A stretch of DNA of 64,000 nt from Anaerolineales bacterium. GTDB taxonomy: Bacteria > Chloroflexota > Anaerolineae > Anaerolineales > Villigracilaceae. The stretch covers positions 41,264 through 105,263 of the forward strand of contig JACZJC010000080.1 in assembly GCA_014860745.1 (NCBI GenBank), in the 5' to 3' direction. Below the pieces are notes generated by a model that was not told the DNA's origin, searched no databases, and was given only the letters and a program-made list of their open reading frames with translations. A program made the position numbers and the translations under genes. Below, in pieces: positions 14,960 to 23,496 of this stretch; within the stretch, counting starts at the first letter, position 1, and every line of letters begins with the position of its first letter.

Positions 14960-17713
14960 TTAGATCAAACCGAGTTCAATCGCCCGTTTGACAGCCGCCC
15001 TACGACTATTCACATTGAGCTTGTTGTAAATGCTCTTGGTATGCGTCCGCACTGTGCTCAAAGCGATGACGAGCTCCTGAGCGATTTCGGGACCTGACAA
15101 CTCGGTCTTGAACAGCCGCAGGATGTCCAACTCTCGCTGACTGAGCGCCTCGATCATGGACCCTGAAACTGGTGCGGCGGGAATAGGCATTTCCTCCCCG
15201 AATCCTTTTCGCTCCGCCTCAAATGCCGACAACAGTTTAGCGACGTAGTCTGGAGTGCTCTTGCTTGTGACGGCTTTGCGAAGTAACTTTTCCATAGCTG
15301 CGCCTTCGTCTACAAATATGCGAATGTATCCCTCCGGCTCAGCCAGTTTGAGAGCTCGTTCTAGTGACGACAGAGCAGCGGGCATATCCTCTTGCAGTTG
15401 ATGCGCCAGTGCCAGCAAGATTAGGATTTCGATCACGCTATTCATCCTGCCGCCTTCTTCTGCCGCTTTCAGAAGACCTTCCAAGTATCCAATCGCGTCA
15501 CGCAGCAAACGATCTATATGGTCGCTTTGATATTGAGACAGCAATAATCTTGCGAATGTGATTTGCTCAAACTCTCGCAAGTAGCTAGGTTCTTCATCAA
15601 TCGATAGTTTCTGTGTACGCGCCCAAGCCAGAGCTTTTTCCAACTCACCCTGCTTGATCCAAACCCGTGCTTTCAACGCCTGAATGGGTCGAACATTTGG
15701 CGCGAAATCACCTACATACAAGGGCTCTGCCTCATCCAGCAAATCCAGCGCGCCATCCAAATCTCCCTGCACCCCTTGGATTCGAGCCATCGCAACACGC
15801 CAGCGATATGGGTTCTTCGGTAATCCGTTGAGTTCGCCAAGTTCCTTGCTTTTTAAAAGATGCTGTTCGGCGGTATCCAAATCATTATGCTCACAGTATA
15901 GATCGCTCATGCCCACATGCATATCCGCTGCGCCGCGCAAAACGGACGTTCCCTGCTTTGTCGCAAGCTGCAGTCCGCGCTCGTAAATGCTCATTGCCTC
16001 ATGCAGACGACCTTGTATGATTCTTATATCCGCCTGAACAACCGAGCCGCCAACCACATCCGAGATGAATCCGACCTTGTGTAAATGAGCCATACCATCT
16101 GAATACATCTGATGCGCTGTCTCGAGATCCCCATTTGTCCAGAAGGCAAGCCCCAGGAGCGACGATGCCGCTCCGCGCAGTAAATCGTCATCCTCACGTG
16201 CCAGGTCAAGCACCTGTCGGGCATATTTCATAGTGTCTGCTATCTTGCCGTGAATCAGGGCAATTCCAGCATGGTACATCGCGACCAAACCAGGCAGGCG
16301 CTGAAAATCCTCTCCATCCACGTAAATGGGTTGTTCATGAATCTCTTTATCCAGCCATCGTTCGGCTTGCTGTAATCGCTTCTCAACATCATCAAGTTGA
16401 CCAGTTTGCAGTAACGTGCCTGCGTAGTGAACGCTGAGTATGGGTCTGGACTGCAACACTTCATCAGGGAGTTCCTTGAGCCAGGCCAACAATGTGGTCT
16501 CCTGTCTATTTCGCCGTGCTTCTGGTACGGCTCGTTCGATCAGGTTTGCCGTTCGCTCGAAATCCTTTGCCTCCAGTGCATGATGGATCGCATCTGCTGT
16601 CAAATTATTTTGTTCATACCATTCACTTGCACGCTTATGCAGGGCGAAAACTTTATCCGGCTGCTCTGTCATAAGGTGCATACGAAGGACATCTGCGAAG
16701 AGATGATGATAGCGAAACCAATACCGCTTGTCATCAAGGGAGATGAGAAACAAATTTCCCCGCTGTAAGTTCTCCAATCTTGCCTTGCTTTCCAATTGAT
16801 TGGTGACAGCATCGCAGAGCGGACCATTCAAACGATCCAGGATGGATGTTTGCAGCAAAAAGTTTCGAATTGCTTCGGGCTGACGCTGCAACACCTCTTC
16901 AGCCAGATAATCCACAATATAGCGATGATCTCCTGCGAACACCTGGATAAATCCGTGGACATCCTGTTGTCCCTTCATTGAAAGTGCCGCGAGTTGCAGA
17001 CCGGCGATCCAACCTTCGGTACGGGTTTCCAATGCAGAAACATCTTCTGTCGTGAGGTTCAATCCCATTACTTGATTGAGAAATTCAGCGGCTTCGGATG
17101 GCGTAAAACGCAGATCCGCGGCGCGCAGTTCGGTCAATTGATTGCGGACACGAAAACGGGCTAGTTGTAGATTTGGATCCTCACGAGTGGTGATCGCCAG
17201 GTGCATTTGCGGTGGCAAGTGTTCCAACAGAAAGGTGAGAACATTGTCAACCGGTCTGGCGTCCACCAAATGGTAGTCGTCAAGGACGAGGATGAACTTG
17301 TCCGGGATGGTGGAAATTTGGTTGAGCAGGGTTGTCAGGATCGATTCGGTTGGCGGCGGCTGAGGAGCTTGGAGCACACCCAATACATCTTCTCCAATCT
17401 TCAACTCAATCGTCTGCAAAGCAGCGACAAGGTATGTCAGAAAGCGTGTTGGATCATTATCCGCTTCGTCCAATGACAGCCAGGCGACCCTCACCCCTAG
17501 CCCCTCTCCCAGTGGGAGAGGGGAAGGGGTGAGGGCGGCAACCCATTCGCTGACCAGCGTAGTTTTGCCAAAGCCGGCGGGAGCAGAAATGAGGGTCAGT
17601 CTGCGGCTTGCGCGGAGGCCATCGTTCAGTTGTTCGATCAGGCGAGGGCGTACGACGAGTTGTGGTTGAGGCGGGGGGATATAAAGTTTGGTGGCTAAAA
17701 TTGGCAAAGACAT
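14960..17713 (-). CDS. MalT-like LuxR-family ATP-dependent transcriptional regulator (second copy)
   Basis: A 917-residue paralogue of 6496-9195, starting MSLPILATKLYIPPP. It has the same P-loop (APAGFGKTT), Walker B (FILVLDDYHLVD), long TPR-like middle and a LuxR helix-turn-helix from LSQRELDILRLF to the end. The repeat-derived peptide LTPSPLPLGEGLGVR occupies the same site next to the P-loop. The first 300 residues are very similar between copies, while the TPR regions have diverged, so they likely sense different ligands. TATAAT ends 7 bases before the ATG, as in the first copy. It lies directly upstream of the genes with GGGGA boxes, its probable targets. Confidence 0.93.
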   Translation of the reverse strand: MSLPILATKLYIPPPQPQLVVRPRLIEQLNDGLRASRRLTLISAPAGFGKTTLVSEWVAALTPSPLPLGEGLGVRVAWLSLDEADNDPTRFLTYLVAALQTIELKIGEDVLGVLQAPQPPPTESILTTLLNQISTIPDKFILVLDDYHLVDARPVDNVLTFLLEHLPPQMHLAITTREDPNLQLARFRVRNQLTELRAADLRFTPSEAAEFLNQVMGLNLTTEDVSALETRTEGWIAGLQLAALSMKGQQDVHGFIQVFAGDHRYIVDYLAEEVLQRQPEAIRNFLLQTSILDRLNGPLCDAVTNQLESKARLENLQRGNLFLISLDDKRYWFRYHHLFADVLRMHLMTEQPDKVFALHKRASEWYEQNNLTADAIHHALEAKDFERTANLIERAVPEARRNRQETTLLAWLKELPDEVLQSRPILSVHYAGTLLQTGQLDDVEKRLQQAERWLDKEIHEQPIYVDGEDFQRLPGLVAMYHAGIALIHGKIADTMKYARQVLDLAREDDDLLRGAASSLLGLAFWTNGDLETAHQMYSDGMAHLHKVGFISDVVGGSVVQADIRIIQGRLHEAMSIYERGLQLATKQGTSVLRGAADMHVGMSDLYCEHNDLDTAEQHLLKSKELGELNGLPKNPYRWRVAMARIQGVQGDLDGALDLLDEAEPLYVGDFAPNVRPIQALKARVWIKQGELEKALAWARTQKLSIDEEPSYLREFEQITFARLLLSQYQSDHIDRLLRDAIGYLEGLLKAAEEGGRMNSVIEILILLALAHQLQEDMPAALSSLERALKLAEPEGYIRIFVDEGAAMEKLLRKAVTSKSTPDYVAKLLSAFEAERKGFGEEMPIPAAPVSGSMIEALSQRELDILRLFKTELSGPEIAQELVIALSTVRTHTKSIYNKLNVNSRRAAVKRAIELGLI
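17483..17544. repeat. 54-bp palindromic repeat inserted in frame in the second regulator
   Basis: Arms 17488-17510 and 17514-17535 pair around a 3-base loop. The flanks are GGCGACCC (17483-17490) and GGCAACCC (17537-17544), 54 bp apart. Position and frame match the copy at 8965-9026. Confidence 0.85.
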
Positions 17714-17719
17714 AGAGTC

Positions 17720-17725
17720 ATTATA
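17720..17725 (-). promoter_or_regulatory. -10 box of a leaderless promoter for the second MalT-like regulator
   Basis: TATAAT, six bases, then ATG at 17713. A CTGACA about 19 bases further upstream could be the -35. No ribosome site is present. Confidence 0.55.
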
Positions 17726-17846
17726 AGACTAACACCTAAATAATTGTCAGGTTCCCAGTTAAGCGAAATCGTTCTTTTTCCAGTCTAGTTTAAAAATACA
17801 ACCATGTCTTTCCACCCCGGGTTTGTATCTATTCAGGAATCTCCGC

Positions 17847-18710
17847 CTAAAGGCCATAGACCACCATCAGCATCATGGAGGAAAGCATATATACCGAGGC
17901 ATATTTAAACAGGCCGAAATTCAAGTGCTCGGAAGGTTTCATTAGGCTGATGACCGCCAAAGCCGTTAACCCGGCGGAGAGGACAACCAGCACGCGCAGG
18001 TAGCCCCAAGTCATGCCGATACCATAAGCGGCGATGCCGATCATCAACGCGGCGATAATGCTGGAAATGGCGATGGTTGCCCTCGTGACGGTGAATCCAT
18101 ACGTCGAGGGAAAGGTTGGCACACCCGCAGCTTTGTAATCCCCATGGTATTTCATGCTGAAGGTCATAATGTGTGTGGGAATCCAGAAAAGGATCGAAAG
18201 CGCCAGTACAATACCGATCCAATCGAGGCTTCCGGTTGCCAGTACGCGCCCAGCCAAAATCGGCATGCCGCCCGAAATGCCGCCCCAGACGATGCTCCAT
18301 GCCGTGCGGCGTTTGAGCCAAATGGTGTAAATCACTACATCGAAAAAAAGCCCGGCGAAAACGACCAACCCATAGAGCGGATTCGTCATCACGGCCCATC
18401 CAACACCAACCGCCGAAAACACCAATCCCAAACGTAATGCCTCAACCTGGCTGACCCTGCCCGATGCCAACGGCCGGTTATGCGTGCGTTTCATTTTGCT
18501 GTCGATGTCGCGGTCATACCACATATTCAAGATGGTGCTCCCGCTGATTGCCAGAAACAGGCTGACAGTCAGGCCTGCGAGCGTCGGCCAGTGCGTCACC
18601 GGACAACTGGCGCTCATATATCCCGCCAGACCAGTGGCAAGCAACAGGCCGGTTTGCAGGCTCTTGATCAACGGAAAATACAGGCGTACTTTGGTGAGAA
18701 GGATTTGCAT
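17847..18710 (-). CDS. ctaB: Protoheme IX farnesyltransferase (heme O synthase)
   Basis: This 287-residue UbiA-family prenyltransferase converts heme B to heme O by adding a farnesyl group in the membrane. It has the family signature NMWYDRDIDSKMKRTHNRPL (about residues 62-81), with the Asp-rich NxxxDxxxD site, and a second Asp-containing loop YHGDYKAAGVPTFP. About seven helices are visible. It follows the oxidase-like gene and the SUMF1-fold lipoprotein on the same strand, which supports use of heme O or A by that oxidase-like subunit. Length is normal for CtaB/CyoE. Confidence 0.95.
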   Translation of the reverse strand: MQILLTKVRLYFPLIKSLQTGLLLATGLAGYMSASCPVTHWPTLAGLTVSLFLAISGSTILNMWYDRDIDSKMKRTHNRPLASGRVSQVEALRLGLVFSAVGVGWAVMTNPLYGLVVFAGLFFDVVIYTIWLKRRTAWSIVWGGISGGMPILAGRVLATGSLDWIGIVLALSILFWIPTHIMTFSMKYHGDYKAAGVPTFPSTYGFTVTRATIAISSIIAALMIGIAAYGIGMTWGYLRVLVVLSAGLTALAVISLMKPSEHLNFGLFKYASVYMLSSMMLMVVYGL

Positions 18711-18736
18711 GGGTTTTCCTTTTTATTTTTAGATAA

Positions 18737-18766
18737 ATAAGGGCAGGTTATAAAGCCTGCCCTTAT
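18737..18766 (-). terminator. Terminator hairpin between the SUMF1-fold lipoprotein and ctaB
   Basis: The 11-bp stem ATAAGGGCAGG (18737-18747) pairs with 18756-18766. It lies 6 bases after the lipoprotein stop and is AT-flanked. It may attenuate rather than fully stop transcription into ctaB. Confidence 0.65.
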
Positions 18767-18772
18767 CTAAAA

Positions 18773-19663
18773 TCATCTTGCACACCTAAACCCAACGCCC
18801 GGGCTGAAGTATGTGGGGGTTGCATTGTTACGCACCCAGAGCCGCAGGTCCATATCGTAGGTATCTTTTGAGCCGCCGCGCATAAAGCGGTAGTGCATGC
18901 CTTCGTATACATCGCCAGTCCATTGCCAGACGTTCCCGGCCATGTCGTAGAGTCCGTAGGGCGAGGCGGAATCGAGCGTTTGATAATCGCTGTATTTTTG
19001 TCCGTTGTAAAAACCTACGGGACTGGTGCGCGAGCCAAAGGAACTCATGTCTTCAAACGGATCGCGGCTGGAGTAGAAGTTGGCGTGTTCGCGTGTGATC
19101 TCATCACCCCATGGGAAGGGGCGTTCATCCGTGCCGCGGCCGGCCTTTTCCCATTCCATTTCGGTGGGCAGGCGATGATCGTAATATTCACAGTAGCCCC
19201 ACGCGCCGAACCAGGTGACGGATGTCATTGGGTGATTGGAGTACCCGTCCTGAACCGTGAATTTCGACCCGTCGAATCGGATACGCTGGGATGGGTCATC
19301 AAGCGGGATGAAGAGCCAATCGCCCGCTTCGATCTTTTCTTCGTGCTTGACTCCATGGAACTCGTCGCCTGGGTAAAAGCCGACAATTTGTTCTTCGTCA
19401 ACTTTGACATATCCCTCCGCGAGCGCCGCATTGAGGAAGCCCGCGTATTGAGCGGTGGTCACATCGGTGATCATAATTTCGTAGGCTTCGGTACTTTCAA
19501 CATCTTCATGCTGACCGAAATAAAATTCGCCGGCAGGGATTTGCGCCCAGGAGCTGGGGTCGATGCCTGTGTCGAAGGCGGGAATCGGAGCGTTCAAATC
19601 TACGGGGGCGCAGGATGTCAATAGCACAGCAACCAGGCTTATCGTTAGAAAGAGGCGTTTCAT
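18773..19663 (-). CDS. SUMF1/formylglycine-generating-fold lipoprotein
   Basis: A 296-residue exported lipoprotein: signal peptide MKRLFLTISLVAVLLTSC with the lipobox LTSC (Cys18). The rest is a SUMF1/FGE-sulfatase fold: the segments MTSVTWFGAWGYCEYYDHR and LPTEMEWEKAGRG, then PFPWGD, then YGLYDMAGNVWQWTGD and the closing GFRCAR. The paired copper-binding cysteines of true formylglycine enzymes are not evident, so it may be a non-catalytic or otherwise adapted member, as in nitrogen-oxide and cytochrome assembly proteins. Its ATG overlaps the stop of the oxidase-like gene by four bases, so it is a translationally coupled partner. Confidence 0.85.
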   Translation of the reverse strand: MKRLFLTISLVAVLLTSCAPVDLNAPIPAFDTGIDPSSWAQIPAGEFYFGQHEDVESTEAYEIMITDVTTAQYAGFLNAALAEGYVKVDEEQIVGFYPGDEFHGVKHEEKIEAGDWLFIPLDDPSQRIRFDGSKFTVQDGYSNHPMTSVTWFGAWGYCEYYDHRLPTEMEWEKAGRGTDERPFPWGDEITREHANFYSSRDPFEDMSSFGSRTSPVGFYNGQKYSDYQTLDSASPYGLYDMAGNVWQWTGDVYEGMHYRFMRGGSKDTYDMDLRLWVRNNATPTYFSPGVGFRCAR

Positions 19664-21135
19664 TTCATCACCTCCTGTGAAAGTTCGTGAGTTATTTCCT
19701 CCGTCCAGCGTCCCTTTGGTTTGAACAGGTCGATAAGACGCCAGACCATCACAACCGCGAGCAGTGTCAGCAACAATCCGAGGCCGACGTCCATTGCGAG
19801 CATGAGACCGTTGACGAGCGGTTGTTGCATGGCTTCGGTGATGAAGAGGCGTTTCATCTCGAAGACGGTGACGGCGGCGAGGGCGATGTCTGAAAAGATG
19901 AGCAGTCCCCAGCCGTAGAGTTGTCGGACTTTGCCTTTCAATCCCATTATGTCGCCGTAGTAGAGCAGGATGATGGTGGCGATGATGGCCGAGAGGGCAT
20001 GCCAGTGTCCTGTCAGTTCAATGCGCTCTTCGCGGGCAGGCCAGACGCGGAAAATCTCGTCGAGACGGATCGCCATAAAAATACCGATGCCGCTGGTTGT
20101 GAAGTTCATGAATAGCATTTGCCAGGTGGGTCCGAATTTGAGCGGGTCGCGTACAAGCGCACCGAGCTTTTGCAGGAGGTTCGGTTTCTTGAGATGTGCC
20201 GTCCCTTCGCGTATAAGCTTGTCCCAACTCCAAATGAGCAGGAGCAATGCCGCGAACATGGATGGGGTGGCGCCGACGTAGATGATCGTGTGGGCGATGG
20301 GTTCAAGCGGTGTAGCGACTCCCCATACACCCAGGTTGAGCACGATGGTTCCCAAAATCATGAGCGGCATGGCCACTTTGTGCAGAATGCCTTTGAAGTT
20401 GAGCCAGCGACCGATGATGAGTGTGATCATGATACCGATCAGCGCCAGCATGATGTGCAGGTGACCGATGATGGAATATTCCATCAGGGTTTTTTCGGGA
20501 TAGCGGATGACGTTTTCCGCCAGGAAGACTTCAAATCCGTTACCAAAGAATGAGCCAGGCACTGCGCCGAACAAGGCGGATATCACTGTTGTGACGGCGG
20601 TGGCAAAGAATGCCAGACGCTCCATGTCCAGACCTTTTTTGGTGCGGGCGTAGTCTTTGTCTGTGCTGTAGTACTCGGGGTTCCAAGGCCAAAGCGCAAT
20701 GCATAACAGCACGCCAGCAAAGAAGATCAGCGATAGACCTGTGATATATAGTCCGTGGAATGCCCAGTTATGACCGAAGTAGGCAAAGAGCATGCCGAAG
20801 ACCATTGTGAGCATGTAGCCAACGGTGATGAGCACGCGTACAGCCATCTTGAAGAATTCCTTCATCTTCAGCAGGCTGGTGACCATGTATGTCTCGATGG
20901 CGACAATGGCCATGGCAATGGAGTGATACAGGATGATAATGCGGCCCTCGCGCTCGGCCTGGACCATGTCCATGCCGAAAAGTTTGATGACGACCTCGCG
21001 TACGCCCATCTCGGCCATCGGGCCTGAGAGCATGCCCCATATGGCCGCCACGATGCCGATCATGGCAATTGCCACCAGGATCAATCCCTTGGTGGAACCA
21101 AAAAGATAGTTGAATCTTGTTTTTAATGCGGGCAT
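19660..21135 (-). CDS. Divergent heme-copper oxidase / NO-reductase-like subunit I
   Basis: A 491-residue protein with about 12 hydrophobic segments. I use ATG 21135 (MPALKTRFNYLFG) because GGAG lies 8 bases upstream; the frame extends to 21225. Histidines in helices fit a heme/copper core: H71 (ILYHSIAMAIV), H225 and H227 (GHLHIML), H282 (PIAHT) and H377/H379 (GHWHALSA). It lacks the HPEVY motif and tandem HH of common oxidases. No subunit II or cytochrome c gene is nearby. Heme O synthase follows in the operon. I infer a heme-copper superfamily member, perhaps closer to NorB or cbb3 type, but substrate is open. An FNR-type box lies 84-97 bases upstream. Confidence 0.65.
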   Translation of the reverse strand: MPALKTRFNYLFGSTKGLILVAIAMIGIVAAIWGMLSGPMAEMGVREVVIKLFGMDMVQAEREGRIIILYHSIAMAIVAIETYMVTSLLKMKEFFKMAVRVLITVGYMLTMVFGMLFAYFGHNWAFHGLYITGLSLIFFAGVLLCIALWPWNPEYYSTDKDYARTKKGLDMERLAFFATAVTTVISALFGAVPGSFFGNGFEVFLAENVIRYPEKTLMEYSIIGHLHIMLALIGIMITLIIGRWLNFKGILHKVAMPLMILGTIVLNLGVWGVATPLEPIAHTIIYVGATPSMFAALLLLIWSWDKLIREGTAHLKKPNLLQKLGALVRDPLKFGPTWQMLFMNFTTSGIGIFMAIRLDEIFRVWPAREERIELTGHWHALSAIIATIILLYYGDIMGLKGKVRQLYGWGLLIFSDIALAAVTVFEMKRLFITEAMQQPLVNGLMLAMDVGLGLLLTLLAVVMVWRLIDLFKPKGRWTEEITHELSQEVMK

Positions 21136-21218
21136 AAAAGAACTCCAATGTGAGGGTAAGAGCGGCCCACAATTGTGCGGTGCTGCACAAATAGTAGCAT
21201 TTTGCGGGCCGCCTGTCC

Positions 21219-21232
21219 TTGACAATTATCAA
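21219..21232. promoter_or_regulatory. FNR/DNR-type palindrome upstream of the oxidase-like gene
   Basis: TTGACAATTATCAA has half-sites TTGAC and ATCAA separated by four bases, one base from the FNR consensus. It is centred 90 bases before ATG 21135. Two Crp/Fnr regulators are encoded in the same island. Confidence 0.7.
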
Positions 21233-21253
21233 ATCGCGGAGAGGTTATAGGTG

Positions 21254-22054
21254 CTATTCGGGTTTTAATATCCAGCTTTCAAGCATTTTGCGAGTACCCG
21301 GAAGCACTAGGTAAACGATCAGGGTTGTGCTGAGGAGAGGCGCCGGCAGGAACATTGAGAAGCGGTGCACTTCCACAAGCGCGTTGTAAAGACCCAGCGG
21401 ATACCCCGCCAGCATGGACATGCTTCCCGCAAAAACTCCAACAGGGATCGCCCATGATTTTTTCTTCAACACGGCAAAAATGAAGATCGCCCAGGCTGCC
21501 GCACCCCACCAACTCACCTGCTGGGTCATCACATACATCCCATTCCAGAAGGGGTTATCGTGTGAGGTGGTGAATTTGGCGATAGGCGCGACGCCATCGA
21601 TGAAAGTCAGCACGTACGCGAGACCCGCAATGAATGTAAGCGTGATGATTCTTTTCTCCACGCCGCCAATGAAGAGCATCCCAAACCACAGAATGGCCGC
21701 CAATCCGAAGACGATCAGGGTGGGTGTGGGCAGGTGACTGTCCATGGCGGGAATTGCCGGGAAGAACCCGACAAGAAGTTGAATGGTCGATGCTACTGAG
21801 CCCCAGAACCAGGACCATTTTTGATTGTGGAGGAAGCCATACAAGACGGCCGCCCAAATCGCGGCCGTTGCTGTGCCGAGCCAGCCAAGAACTGCATAGG
21901 TGATTCGCACCGACATGGCTTCATCCATTCGGTCGGTGGCGAGCTTGACGCTGATCACCTGATTGTATTGACCGGCGATCAAATAGAAGGCCAGTAATCC
22001 TGCCGCAATGCCAAGAATGGCAAGCGCGGCTCCGAGCTTATAATTGTTCTTCAT
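21254..22054 (-). CDS. Polytopic membrane protein of the respiratory island
   Basis: The 266-residue protein has about eight helices and short loops, with notable segments SVRITYAVLGWLGTA, FVDGVAP-like TFIDGVAPIAKFTTSHD and WWGAAAWAIF. A His at VEVHRFSMF and one in TTSHDNPF are candidates for metal or heme contacts, but no known motif is clear. Its layout resembles the two paralogues at 25033-25878 and 27732-28649, though the similarity is weaker. It sits between the BON gene and the oxidase-like gene. Function unknown. Confidence 0.7.
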   Translation of the reverse strand: MKNNYKLGAALAILGIAAGLLAFYLIAGQYNQVISVKLATDRMDEAMSVRITYAVLGWLGTATAAIWAAVLYGFLHNQKWSWFWGSVASTIQLLVGFFPAIPAMDSHLPTPTLIVFGLAAILWFGMLFIGGVEKRIITLTFIAGLAYVLTFIDGVAPIAKFTTSHDNPFWNGMYVMTQQVSWWGAAAWAIFIFAVLKKKSWAIPVGVFAGSMSMLAGYPLGLYNALVEVHRFSMFLPAPLLSTTLIVYLVLPGTRKMLESWILKPE

Positions 22055-22331
22055 GATATTCTCCTTTTGTTAGATCAATTCTTCGTGAGGGGCTGGGCGC
22101 GCCCGGCGCTTCGATGCGGTTGACCACGCCATGCAGCCCACGTACGTTTTTTGCAAGCCTTTCCGCCGCTTCGCGAACTTCCAGCGAATCCACTTTTCCT
22201 GCAAGATGCACAATTCCATTCAACACACCCACCCGCAGATCCGCAGAAGCGGTAATTGCGTCAGTGGCGAATACGGCTAATACTGCGGACCGCAGGCTTT
22301 CGTCGGAGGGGAGAGGCGGAAGAGAAGGCAT
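22038..22331 (-). CDS. BON-domain protein
   Basis: A 97-residue protein with one BON domain: LRSAVLAVFATD, then the strand ADLRVGVLNGIVHLAGKVDS, then the helix EVREAAERLAKNVRGLHGVVNRIE. BON domains usually bind membranes or phospholipid. There is no signal peptide. It overlaps the membrane protein downstream by 17 bases. The ATG follows a T-run of the preceding terminator and has no Shine-Dalgarno, so the true start may be elsewhere or the message leaderless. Confidence 0.78.
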   Translation of the reverse strand: MPSLPPLPSDESLRSAVLAVFATDAITASADLRVGVLNGIVHLAGKVDSLEVREAAERLAKNVRGLHGVVNRIEAPGAPSPSRRIDLTKGEYHEEQL

Positions 22332-22340
22332 ATAAAAAAA

Positions 22341-22368
22341 CCAATCTGTACATAGTGTACAGACTGGC
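22341..22368 (-). terminator. Intrinsic terminator after the first Crp/Fnr regulator
   Basis: A 12-bp stem (22341-22352 with 22356-22367, one G-T pair) is followed on the minus strand by seven T. It ends transcription of the upstream regulator unit 10 bases before the BON start codon. Confidence 0.85.
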
Positions 22369-22403
22369 TTGAATTTCGGGTACGATTTTTATCGTGCGAA
22401 ATG

Positions 22404-23108
22404 TCACAAACTACCGCGTTGTTCCAAACCTTTCGGGTCGACCAGAATGATGGCTTGTTTCTCAACCTTGAGCAGACCCTCCGCTTCGAGCGTTTTCAAT
22501 GCGCGGCTCAACACATCGCGGACGGTGCCGAGGCGGACAGCCATTTCATCGAAGGTGGTCCAATCGCGGCGCGGGACGATGAGTTGACCTTCGCGCGGTT
22601 CGGCATAACGAAGGAGCGTGTTCGCAAGCCGCGATTCCACACTTCGCAGGGACAGGTCTTCGACCAGGCTGATGTAGTGGAGAACACGCCCGCCTAAATG
22701 GCGAATGACGGCCATCGCAAGTTCTGGATGGCGCGGGATCAAATCAAGGAGGGTTTGCGCTGGGATGACCCAAGCTTCCACATCTTCAAGCGCGACGACG
22801 GTGCCCGGGTAGGTTGTGCCGGTGAAAACAGCTATATCGCCAAACACTTCCACGGGACGCAGAAACATCATGGCTTGTTCGCGGCCTTCGCGAGTCATGC
22901 GTGTAGCTTTTACCCAGCCCGATTCCAAAATGTAAATCGATTCAGCGGGTTCACCTTCCACGTAGATGACTTGCCCCGCGTCGAAGTGACGATGAGACGC
23001 AGAAGCGGCTATCGCTTCCTGCACCTCTTCAGGCAATTCGCCAAAATGGCGGAGGTGTTGAAGTATGTTTTTGATATGAGTGAAGTTGTTCATCGGTTTA
23101 TGCCCCAT
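22404..23108 (-). CDS. Crp/Fnr-family transcriptional regulator (first)
   Basis: The 234-residue protein has a cyclic-nucleotide-type beta-barrel (FDAGQVIYVEGEPAESIYIL, about residues 38-57), a long dimer helix, and a C-terminal winged helix with recognition segment GTVRDVLSRALKTLEAEG. It contains no cysteine, so it cannot be an oxygen-sensing 4Fe-4S Fnr. Heme-based DNR/NNR-like or redox sensing is possible. The DVLSR helix would suit TTGAY half-sites such as those at 21219 and 28732. It overlaps the four-helix gene at 23098 by 11 bases. A second Met at residue 6 could be the start. Confidence 0.9.
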   Translation of the reverse strand: MGHKPMNNFTHIKNILQHLRHFGELPEEVQEAIAASASHRHFDAGQVIYVEGEPAESIYILESGWVKATRMTREGREQAMMFLRPVEVFGDIAVFTGTTYPGTVVALEDVEAWVIPAQTLLDLIPRHPELAMAVIRHLGGRVLHYISLVEDLSLRSVESRLANTLLRYAEPREGQLIVPRRDWTTFDEMAVRLGTVRDVLSRALKTLEAEGLLKVEKQAIILVDPKGLEQRGSL

Positions 23109-23496
23109 GCGGTTTGACTCGCCGCCATGTGCCAGTGATATACAATAGGATTCCTACTACCTGAAGCAGCCGGCCCGCCATCACAGCGATGGATAGCCAG
23201 GCCTGCATGATAGTGAGCAAAATTCCGAAATTCAAGAACAGGAAGGCGCTCCAGATCAGTTTTTCATTTCCACGCGGCCGGCCCGTGCTGAAGCGCGGCA
23301 GGATCCAAAATGCGACGCCCATCGCCAGTTGTACAAGCCAGCCGATGAGCAGGAACTCGATATGAATAGGGAAGAGATTCCAGATGGGGGGATAATACGA
23401 TGTCCCTTTTTCGGCGAGAATCAACGCCCCAAAGGTGATACCCACCAGCAGGTAGATCAACGAAGTGCGCACAAACCAAACGCTCAAACGCGGCAT
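23098..23496 (-). CDS. Small heme-copper-oxidase subunit-I-like membrane protein (A)
   Basis: A 132-residue four-helix protein. The second helix has IHIEFLLIGWLVQLAMGVAF followed by WILPRF, a pattern like helix II of cbb3-type subunit I where a His binds low-spin heme b. It is a paralogue of the next gene upstream. It begins one base after that gene's stop. I infer a diheme or monoheme b-type membrane subunit; only one or two His are present, so heme binding may require pairing with its paralogue. Confidence 0.65.
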   Translation of the reverse strand: MPRLSVWFVRTSLIYLLVGITFGALILAEKGTSYYPPIWNLFPIHIEFLLIGWLVQLAMGVAFWILPRFSTGRPRGNEKLIWSAFLFLNFGILLTIMQAWLSIAVMAGRLLQVVGILLYITGTWRRVKPHGA

